From: Tetracentron sinense
Lineage: Eukaryota; Streptophyta; Magnoliopsida; Trochodendrales; Trochodendraceae
Length of the DNA: 64,000 nucleotides
Assembly (NCBI GenBank): GCA_015143295.1
Contig: CM026570.1
Location: 26,667,250-26,731,249, forward strand
Reading direction: 5' to 3'
Below are positions 54,142-64,000 of the stretch, one piece after another (the first letter of the stretch is position 1; every line of letters starts with the position of its first letter). Under the pieces are notes generated by a model. That model was given only the letters and a program-made list of their open reading frames with translations, was not told the origin of the DNA and ran no database searches. Position numbers and translations under genes: made by a program.

Positions 54142-54898
54142 GAATTTCATGGTATGCAACTTATTCAAAACGTCAAGAGAATTGCTTTCAGCGCTATATC
54201 GCATTTGGAGTGAACGAAATAACCGCATTTTTTCTAATTCATTCAAGCCGGTGGACTCTCTAATTGGCCTAATTACCGCTGACACTAGGCTTAAGACTGA
54301 GGCCTTAAATGTGCTAGTGGAAGACTCTGCTTCAAATAGGGAATTCCTCCTTTCATGGCAGATAAACTCGAAGCTCCACAGGAAATCTGAAATCTGGTGC
54401 AAGTGGTCTCCGCCCCCTCCGAATCATTGGGTGCTCAATAGTGATGGTTCCATTCGAAATGGAGCAGCGGGCTTCGGAGGTCTTATTCGAGATTGCAATG
54501 GATATCCGCTTCTAGCTTTCGCGGCAGGTGTGGCAGAAACAGACATCTTAAAGTTGGAAATCATGGCGATAGAAAGAGGTATTGATCTAGCGCTCACCCA
54601 CGGTATCCAGCACATCTCCATCGACTTAGATTCATTACAGGCTACTCGCTACCTTCAGTCTACTAGCGATCTACCATGGTATCTTCAAAATTTAGTCACT
54701 AGATGCATTCAAAAGCTGTCCAGATTTAACTCTCATTCCGTTCATCACATCTGGAGGGAAAGTAATGCAGGAGCAGACTTCTTAGCGAAATTTTGTAATC
54801 TAAATTGTTCTATTATTCTCTTACCAAGGGATTTCCCCCCTGATCTGTCCTCCCTATTGTTTAAGGACAGATCGGGTTGCAAATTCCTTAGATTGTAA
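54142..54898 (+). pseudogene. LINE A2 ORF2, 3' part: RNase H domain
   Basis: LINE A2 resumes after the second target copy. Downstream of a short indel-rich stretch relative to LINE A1 (near 54180-54200), the frame gives IWSERNNRIFSNSFKPVDSL and an RNase H domain: LNSDGSIRNGAAGFGG, Glu in LKLEIMAIERG, a changed second Asp region (SIDLDSLQ where LINE A1 has SIDSDSLQ), and ESNAGADFLAKF. It ends in CKFLRL with a stop at 54896-54898. About 60 bp of 3' UTR follow before poly(A). Confidence 0.9.
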
Positions 54899-54968
54899 TT
54901 TTCGCCTATTTATTTTATCTGGTCGGGGTCCGCCTAACCCCAGCATGCCCTCCAAAAAAAAAAAAAAA

Positions 54969-57900
54969 GTATACTTCGGCCTAAACTTACAAAAGCACAT
55001 TAACCCAAACCGTGGGTAGAATTTTGATGTCGTTTCTTCTAACGCGTCTAATTCGACCCCACCTAAGTGTGGGAATTTGTTTCAATGGAATCCGGGCTCG
55101 TTTGCCCTATTTGGGCTCCGAGAGGCCCGAAATCCATACTTAGAAAGTATAATTCGGCTTAAACCTATAACACGCACCAATTCCAAACCGAGGGTCGAAT
55201 TTTGATGTCATTTCTTCGAACGCGTGTATTTCGACTCAACCTATATGTGGAAATTCATTTCGATGGAATCTGAGGGCATTTGCCTAATTTGCCCTCAAAG
55301 AGGCCCGGAATCCATATTTAGAAAGTATAATCCGGCTTAAACCTACAAACGCGGACCAAATCCAAACCGGGCATCGGATATCGATGTCGTTTCTTCAAAC
55401 GTGGCAATTTCGAGCCAACCTATGCAGAAAAATTCTTCATGATGGAATCCGAGGTCGTTTGCCCAATTCGGGTACCATGAGGCCCGAAATCCATACTTAT
55501 AAAGTATACTTCGGCCTAAACCAACAAACGAGCACCGAATGAAAACCGGCGGTCTGATTTTGATGCCATTTCTTGTAACGCGTGTATTTCGAGCCAATCT
55601 AGGCATGGGAATTCATTTGAAGGGATTCCAAGGTCGTTTGCCCAATTTGGAATCCGAGAGGCCCGAAATCCATACTTAGAAAGTATACTTTGGCCTAAAC
55701 ATAGAAACGTGCAACAAATAAAAACCGGGGGATGGATTTCGATGTCATTTCTGTTAACTAATTTATTTTGACCCAACAAAATTATAGGAATTCGTTATGA
55801 TGGAATCCGAGGTCGTTGGCCCGATTTGGGCAACGAGAGGCCCAAAATTCGTACTTAGAAAGTATACTTCGGCTTAAACCTACAAACGCATACCAAATCC
55901 AAACCAGGGGCCAAATTTCGATGTCGTTTCTTCAAGCACATGTATTTCGACCCAACCTATGTATGGAAATTCGTTTCAACGGAATCCGAGGACATGTGCC
56001 CGATTTGGGAACCAAGAGGCCCGAAATGCATACTTAGAAAGTATACTTCAACCAAAACCAACAAACGGGCACCGAATCCAAATCGGGGGTCGGATTTCGT
56101 TGTTGTTTCTGTTAACACCTATATTTCGACCCGGCCAAGATGTGGGAACTCGTTTCGATAAAATCCGAGGTTGTTTGCCTTATTTGGGCTCCGATAGGCC
56201 CGAAATCCATACTTCGAAAGTATACTTCGGCTTACACCTACAAACGCGCACCAAATCCAAACAGGGGCTCGAATTTCGATGTCGGTTCTTCGAATGCATG
56301 AATTTTGTCCCAACCTATGTATGGAAATTCGTTTGGTGGAATCCGAGGTTGTTTGCCCGATTTGGGCGCCAACAGGCCCGAAATCGATACTTACAAAGTA
56401 TACTTCGGCCTAAACCAACAAACGTGCACCAAATCCAAACCGGGGGTCGGATTTTGATTTCATTTCTTCTAACACGTGTACTTTAAGCCAATCTAAGTGT
56501 GGGAATTCATTTTGATGGAATCCGAGGTCATTTGCCCAATATGGGCCCCAAGAGGCCCGAAATCTATACTTAGAAAGTATATTTCGGCCTAAAGCTACAA
56601 ACGCACAACAAATCCAAACCGGGTGTCGAATTTCAATGTCATTTCTATAAACGCGTGTATTTTGACCCAGCCAAAAGTGTGGCGAGTCGTTTGGATGGAA
56701 TACGAGATCGTTTGCTCGGTTTGGGGAATGAGAGGCTCGAAATCCGTACTTTGAAAGTATACTTCGGCCTAAACATACAAATGCGAACCAAATTCAAATC
56801 GGAGGCCGGATTTCGATGAAGTTTCCTCTAACTTGTATATTTCGACCTAACTTAAGTGTGAGAATTCGTTTTGATGGAATCCGAGGTCGTTTGCCCGATT
56901 AGAGCACCGAGAGGCTGAAATCCGTACTTAGAACGTATACTTCGGCCTAAACCTACAAACACACACCAAATCCTAACCGATGGTCAGATTTCGATGTCAT
57001 TTCTTCAAACGCGTGTATTTCAACCCAACCTATGTATGAAAATTTGTTCGATGGAATCTGAGGTCGTTTGCCCGATTTGGGGATCAAAATGCCCAAAATG
57101 CATACTTAGAAAGTATACTTCAGCCAAAACCTACAAACGCGCACTAAATCCAAATCGGGGGTCGGATTTCGATTTCGTTACTTCAAACGAATATATTTCG
57201 ACCCAACCTATGTATGAAATTCTTTTCGTTGGAATCCGAGGTCGTTTGCCTGATTTGGGCACCAAGAGGCCCAAAATCCATACTTAGAAAATATAATTCA
57301 TCCAAAACCTACAAACGCGCACCAAATCCAAATTGGGGGTCGGATTTCGATTTCGTTTCGTTTAAAGCGTGTATTTTAACCCAGCCAAAGTGTAGGAATT
57401 CGTTTCGAAGGAATCCGAGCATGTTTGCCCGATTTGGGCACCGAGAGGCCTGAAATCCATACTTAAAAAGTATACTTCTGCCCAACCCTACAAATGCGCA
57501 CCAAATCCAAACCGGTAATCGGATTTTGATATCGTTTCTTCTAGCGCATGTTTTTTGACCCAACCTGTGTGTGAAAATTCGTTTCGATGGAATCTGAGGT
57601 CGTTTGCCCGATTGAGGGCTCGAGAGGCTTAAAATCTATACTTAGAAAGTATACTTCAGCATAAACCTACAAACACGCACCAAATCCAAACCGGGTATTG
57701 GATTTTGATGTTGCTTTTGTTAACTATATTTCGGGCCACTCTAAGAGTGGGAGTTCATTTTGAAGGGATCCGAGGTCGCTTGCCCAATTTGGGCTCCGAG
57801 AGGCCCGGAATCCATACTTAGAAAGTATACTTCGGCCTAAACATACAAACGCGCAACAAATCCAAACCGGGGGATGGATTTCAATGGAATCCGAGGTCGT

Positions 57901-60900
57901 TGGCCCGTTTTGGGCAACAAGAGCCCCGAAATCCATACTTAAAAAGTATACTTCGGCTTAAACCTACAAACGCATACCAAATCCAAACCAGGGGTCAGAT
58001 TTTGATGTCATTTCTTCAAACACATGTATTTCGACCCAACCTATGTTTGGAAATTCGTTTCGAAGGAATCCGAGGTCGTTTCCCCAATTTTGGCACCAAT
58101 AGGCCCGAAATGGCTACTTAGAAAGCATACTTCAGCCAAAACCTAAAACGTGCACCGAATCCAAATCCGGGGTCGGATTTCGATTTAGTTTCATTTAATG
58201 TCTATATTTCGACCTAGCCAAGGTGTGGGAATTCGTTTCGATGGAATCCGCTGTTGTTTGCCTTATTTGGGTTCCGAGAGGCCCGAAATCCATACTTTGT
58301 AAGTATAATTCGGCTTAAACCTACAAATACGCACCAAATCTGAACCAGGGGTCGAATTTCAATGTCATTTCTTCTAATAATACGTGTACTTCAAGCCAAT
58401 CTAAGTGTGGTAATTCATTTTGATGGAATCCGAGGTCGTTTGCCCAATTTGGGCTCCGAGAGGCCCAAAATTTATACTTAGAAAGTATATTTCGGCCTAA
58501 ACCTACAAACGCGCAACAAATCCAAACCGGGGGTCGAATTTCGATGTCATTTCTATAAAAGCATGTATTTTGACCCAGCCATAGTGTAGCAATTCGTTTC
58601 GATGGAATTCGAGTTCGTTTGCCTGATTTTGGCAACGAGAGGCCCGAAATCCATACTTTGAAAGTATACTTCGGCCTAAACATACAAATGCGAACCAAAT
58701 CCAAACCGGAGGTCGGATTTGGATGAAGTTTCCTCTAACGTGTGTATTTCGACCCAACTTAAGTGTGAGAATTTTTTTTGATAGAATCCGAGGTTGTTTG
58801 CCAGATTAGAGCACCGAGAGGCCTAAAAGTATACTTTGGCCTAAACCTACAAACGCGCACCAAATACTAACCGAGGGTCACATTTCGATGTCATTTCTTC
58901 AAAAGCGTCCATTTCGACCCAACCAATGTATGGAAATTCGTTTTGATGGAATCCGAGGTCGTTTGCCAGATTTGGGCACAAAAAGGCCCGAAATGCATAC
59001 TTAGAAAGTATACTTTAGCCAAAACCTTCAAACGAGCACCGAATCCAAACCGGGGTCGGATTTTGATGTCATTCTATCAACACGTGTATTTCGATCCAGC
59101 CAAAGTGTGGGATTTCATTTCGATGGAATCCGAGGTCGTTTGTCCGATTTGGCCAACGAGAGCCCTGGAATCCATATTTAAAAGTTATAGTTCGACCTAA
59201 ACGTACAAATGCGCATCAAATCCAATCCGGAGGTCGGATTTCAATGATGTTTCCTCTAAAGTGTGTATTTTGAACCAACTTAAGTGTGAGAATTCGTTTC
59301 GATGGAATCCGAGGTCGTTTGCCTGATTAGAGCACCGAGAGGGCCGAAATCTATACTTAGAAAGTATATTTCGACCTAAACCTACAAACGCCCTCCAAAT
59401 CCACACTAGGGGTCAGATTTTTATTTCGTTACTTCATACGAGTATATTTTGACCCAACCTATGTATGGAAATTCGTTTCGTTGGGATCCGAGGTTGTTTG
59501 CCTGATTTGGGCACCAAGAGGCCCAAAATCCATACTTAGAAAGTATAATTCATCCAAAACCTACAAACGCGCACCAAATCCAAATCGAGGTCGGATTTCA
59601 ATGTCGTTTCATTTAAAGCATGTATTTTGACCCAGCCAATGTGTGGGAATTCGTTTCGAAGGAATCCGAGCATGTTTGCCCGATTTGGGCACCGAGAGGT
59701 CCGAAATCCATACTTAGAAAGTATACTTCGGCCCAACCCTACAAATGCACACAAAATCCAAACCAGGAGTAGGATTTTGATGTCGTTTCTTCTAGCGCTT
59801 GTTTTTTAACCCAACTAATGTGTGGAAATTCGTTTCGATGGAATCCGACGTCGTTTGCCCGATTTAGGGTTCAAGAGGCCCAAAATCTGTACTTAGAAAG
59901 TATACTTCAGCATAAACCTACAAACACGTACCAAATCCAAACCGGGGATTAGATTTCGATGTCGCTTTTGTTAAGTGTATTGCGAGCCATTCTAAGTGTT
60001 GGAATTCATCTTGATGGAATCCGAGTTTGTTTGCCCAATTTGGGCTCCAAGAGGCCCAAAATCCATAGAAAGTATACTTCGGCTTAAATATACAAACGCG
60101 CAACAAATCCAAACTGGGAGACGGATTTTGATTTCATTGTATTAACAAATTTATTTTGACCCAACTTAATTGTGGGAATTCGTTTAGATGGAATCCGAGG
60201 ACGTTGGCCCGATTTGGGCAACGAGAGGCCCGAAATCCATACTTAGAAAGTATACTTCGGCTTAAACCTACAAACGCATACCAAATCCAAACCAGCGGTC
60301 AGATTTCGATGTCGTTTCTTCAAACACGTGTATTTCGACCCAACCTATGTATGAAAATTCGTTTCGATGGAATCCGAGGTCGTTTGCCCGATTTGGACAC
60401 CAAGAGACCCGAAATGGCTACTTAGAAAGTATACTTGAACCAAAACCTAAAACGAGCACCGAATCCAAATCGGGGGTCGGATTTCGATGACGTTTCTGTT
60501 ATGCCTATATTTCGACCCAGCCAAGGTGTGGGAATTCGTTTCAATGGAATCCGAGGTCGTTTGCCTGATTTAGGTTCCGAGAGGCCCAAAATCCATGCTT
60601 CGAAAGTATACTTCCGCTTAAACCTACAAACGCGAACCAAATCCAAACCGAGGGTCGAATTTCGATGTCATTTCTTCTAATACGTGTACTTCAAGCCAAT
60701 CTAAGTTTGGGAATTCATTTTGATGGAATCTGAAGTCGTTTGCCCAATTTGGGTTCCGAGAGGCCCGAAATCTATACTTAGAAAGTATACTTCGGCCTAA
60801 ACCTGCAAACACGCAACAAATCCAAACCGGGGGTCGAATTTCCATGCCATTTCTATAAACGCGTGTATTTTGACCTAGCCAAAGTGTGGCAATTCGTTTC

Positions 60901-63900
60901 GATGGAATCCGAGGTCGTTTGCCTGATATGGGGACCGAAAGGCCCGTAATCCGAACTTTGAAAGTATACTTCGGCCTCAACATACAAATGCGAACCAAAT
61001 CCAAACCGGAGGTCGGATTTTGATGAAGTTTCCTCTAACATGTGTATTTCGACCCAACTTAATTGCGAGAATTCATTTTGATGGAATCTGAGGTCATTTG
61101 CCCGATTAAAGCACCGAGATGCCTGAAATCCATACTTAGAAACTAAGCTTTTGCCTAAACCTACAAACGCGCACCAAATCCTAACCGAGGGTCAGATTTC
61201 GATGTGATTTCTCTAAACGCGTGTATTTCGACCCAACTTATTTATAGAAGTTAATTTAGATGGAATCCGAGGTCGTTTGCCTGATTTGGGCACCCAACAG
61301 GCTCGAAATTCATACTTAACACGTGTATTTCGACCCAGCCAAAGTGTGGGAATTCATGTCGATGCAATCTGAGGTCGTTTGCCCGATTTGGGCAACGAGA
61401 GGCCCGAAATCCATACTTAAAAAGTATAGTTCGTCCTAAACGTACAATTATAATTCATGCAAAACCTTAAAACGCGCACCAAATCCAAATCGGGGGTCGG
61501 ATTTCGATGTCGTTTCTGTTAAAGCGTGTATTGTGATCCAGCCAAAGTGTGGGAACTCATTTCGAAGGAATCGGAGCATGTTTGCTCGATTTGGGCACCG
61601 AGAGGCCCGAAATCCCTACTTAGAAAGTGTACTTCGGCCCAACCCAAAAAATGCGCACAAAATCCAAATCGGGAGTCGGATTTTGATGTCGTTTCTTCTA
61701 ACGCATGTATTTTGACCTAACCGATGTGTGGAAATTCGTTTCGATGGAATCCGAGGTCGTTTGCCCGATTTGGGCATCTAGAGGCCTGACATCCATACTT
61801 GTAAAGTATACTTCGGCCTAAACCAACAAACGTGCACCAAATCCAAACCATGTGTTGGATTTCGATGTCGTTTTTGCTAACGCATTTATCTCAACCCAGC
61901 CAAAGTGTAGGAATTTGTTTCGATGGAATCCGAGGTCGTTTGCCAAATTTTGGCAATGAGATGGCGGAAATCCATTCTTAGAAAGTATACTTCGGCCCAA
62001 ACCTACAAATGCGCACAAAATCTAAACCGGGGGTTGGATTTTGATGTCGTTTCTTCTAATGCGTGTATTTTGACCCAACCTATGTGTGGAAATTCGTTAC
62101 GATGGAATCCGAGGTCATTTGCCTAATATAGGGTCGGAGAGGCCCGAAATACATACTTAGTGTACTTCAGCCTAAACCTACAAACGCGCACCAAATCCAA
62201 ATCAGTGGTCGGATTTTGATGTTTTTTTAACGCATGTATTTCAACCCAGCCAAAGTGTGGGAATTCATTTTGATGGAATCCGAGGTCGTTTGCCCGATTT
62301 GGGCAACGAGATGCCCGAAATCCATACTTAGAAAGTATACTTCAACCAAAACATATAAATGCCCACCGAATCCAAACCGGGGTCGTATTTTCATGCCGTT
62401 TCATCTAACACATGTATTTTGACCCAACATATGAATGGAAATTCGTTTCGATGGAATCCGAGGTCGTTTGCCTGATTTGGGCTTCGAGAGGCCGGAATCC
62501 ATACTTAGAAAGTATTCATTAGCTTAAACCTACAAACGCGCACCAAATAAAAACCGGGGTTGGATTTCAATGCCATTTTATCTAAAGCATGTATTTCAAG
62601 CCAATCTAATTGTGGGATTCGTTTTGATGGAATCCGAGGTCATTTGCTCAATTTGGACACCGAGATGCTTGGAATTCATACTTAGAAAGTATACTTCGGC
62701 CTAAACTTACAAACGCGCACTAAATCCAAACCGGGATTGGATTTTGATGTCATTTCTTCTAACGCATATAATTCGACTCAACCTAAGTGTCGAAATTCGT
62801 TTCGATGGAATCCGAGGTCGATTGCCCGATTTGGGCTTCGAGAGGCAAACCACAATAAGTATACTTCGGCTGAAACATATAACAAACACCAAATCCAAAC
62901 CCGGGGTTGGATTTCGATATCATTCCTATTAGCGCGTGTATTACAACCCAGCCAAAGTGTGGGACTTTTTTTCGATCGAATCCGACCTCGTTTACTGGAT
63001 TTAAGCTTCAAGAGGCCAGGAATCCATAATTAGAAAGTATACGTCGACCAAAACCTACAAATGCGCACCAAATTTAAATCGGCGGTCGGATTTTGATGTC
63101 GTTTCTTGTAAACGTGTATTTTGACCCAACCTATGAGTGGAAATTCGTTTTGATGGAATCCGAGGTCGTTTGCCTGATTTGGGCTTCGAGAGACCCCGAA
63201 ATCCATACTTAGTATATTTCGGCTTAAACATACGAACGCACACAAAATCCAAACCGAGAGTCGGATTAAGATGGTTTTTCTTTAAACGCGTGTATTTAGA
63301 CCCAACCTATGTAAGGAAATTCGTTTCAATGGAATCCGAGGTCGTTTGCCCGATTTGGGCACCAAGAGGCACGAAATCCATACTTAGAATGGCCCAAACC
63401 AACAAATGCGCACCAAATCCAAACCAAGGGTCAGATTTTGATGTTATTTCTTCTAAAACGAGTATTCCAACCCAACCAATGTGTGGAAAGTCGTTTCGAA
63501 GGAATCAGAGGTCGTTTGCTCTATTTAGGCTCTGAGAGGCCCGAAATCCAAACTTAGAAAGTATAGTTCGACCTAAACCTATAACGTGCACCAAATCCAA
63601 ACCGGGGATTGGATTTCAATGTCATTTCTATTAATGCATGTATTTCAACTCAAACAAAGGGTGGGAATTCGTTTCGATGGAATCCGAGGTCCTTTGCCCG
63701 ATTTAGGCAATAAGAGGCCCGAAATCCGTACTTAGAAAGTATACTTCGACGTAAACATACAAACGCGCCCCAAATCCAAACCAGAGGTCAGATTTCAATG
63801 ATGTTTGCCCTAACGTGGGTATTTCAACCCAACTTAAGAGTGAGAATTCATTTTAATGGAATCCGAGGTCGTTTGAACGATTAGAGTACCGAGAGCCTTG

Positions 63901-64000
63901 AAATTCATACTTAAAAGTATACTTCGACCTAAACCTACAAACGCTCATCAAATCCAAACTGGGGGTCGGATTTTGATGTCATTTCTTCAAACGCGTGTAT
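54969..64000. repeat. 179-bp satellite array, block 9 (continues past the window)
   Basis: About 50 monomers with no insertion. Higher-order units of 12-13 monomers start with D at about 55.57, 57.73 and 59.98 kb; their order is D-F-B-G-(H)-D-C-A-B-(C-A)-B'-I-J. The units at 57.73 and 59.98 kb both begin with a K/D hybrid monomer (TTTTGTTAA followed by GCCA-T-CTAAG), so they are direct tandem duplicates. Deletion monomers occur at about 57880 (58 bp lost) and 61319. The 61.4-62.8 kb part is the uninterrupted counterpart of the LINE D region. Confidence 0.95.

Larger units (their letters stand above)
47270..54968 (+). mobile_element. LINE A2, near full-length L1-type element with a nested LINE
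   Basis: Contains a 5' leader (47270-47502), ORF1 (47503-48931), ORF2 (48935-54898 with gaps), the tail hairpin (54920-54940) and poly(A)15 (54954-54968). Without nested LINE B2 and its second target copy (52140-54141) it is about 5.7 kb. Flanked by a target duplication of 11-14 bp. Its sequence is almost the same as LINE A1 where they overlap. ORF1 and ORF2 are both broken. Confidence 0.93.

Noticed and set aside
4738-64000. CRISPR-like array
   Set aside because: The repeats are contiguous 179-bp monomers without unique spacers, in a eukaryotic transposon context.

Overview
This window is plant nuclear heterochromatin with no host gene that I can support. The evidence is a long satellite of about 179 bp, plant-type L1/LINE elements that end their second ORF in an RNase H domain, and plant Ty3/gypsy elements with an iMet-type primer site. 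It looks pericentromeric or centromeric, probably from a eudicot; the species cannot be read from the sequence.

Layout. 1-4738: the 3' non-coding end, polypurine tract and about 2.4 kb 3' LTR of a plus-strand LTR retrotransposon that begins outside the window. From there to 64000 runs one satellite array (about 29 kb of monomers in total), broken up by insertions: two copies of the same LINE C remnant (5417-5970 and 24804-25357); LINE A1 (11497-13783, plus); LINE B1 (16948 to about 22445, minus) with a gypsy integrase scrap at its 5' end; a 2220-bp solo LTR with a CTTCT duplication (27047-29266); LINE D (34164-39073, minus) with an intact 1384-codon ORF2; a decayed minus-strand Ty3/gypsy element with 5' LTR (39527-46106), which carries a 38-bp micro-LINE in its RNase H region; and LINE A2 (47270-54968, plus), with LINE B2 nested inside it (52140-54126). 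The array then continues uninterrupted to the window end.

The satellite is not a random array. Monomer classes recur in fixed order as a higher-order repeat of about 2.2 kb (12-13 monomers), seen three times in tandem from 55.57 kb and once, expanded, at 29.6-34.2 kb. Because satellite blocks are duplicated, the window holds paralogous 'empty sites' for several insertions, so target-site duplications and junctions can be read directly. All LINE families here share a 3' terminal module with the hairpin GGGGT-N7-ACCCC just before poly(A), probably the mark used by their reverse transcriptase.

Most notable: a candidate 138-bp spliceosomal intron between gag and protease of the gypsy element; a family of six related hairpins inside the first LTR; an array of near-palindromic 14-mers upstream of the TATA box of the gypsy LTR; the 38-bp micro-LINE; and LINE insertion at mirror-image positions of the satellite's own dyad. 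Many short open frames lie within the satellite; they are not treated as genes.
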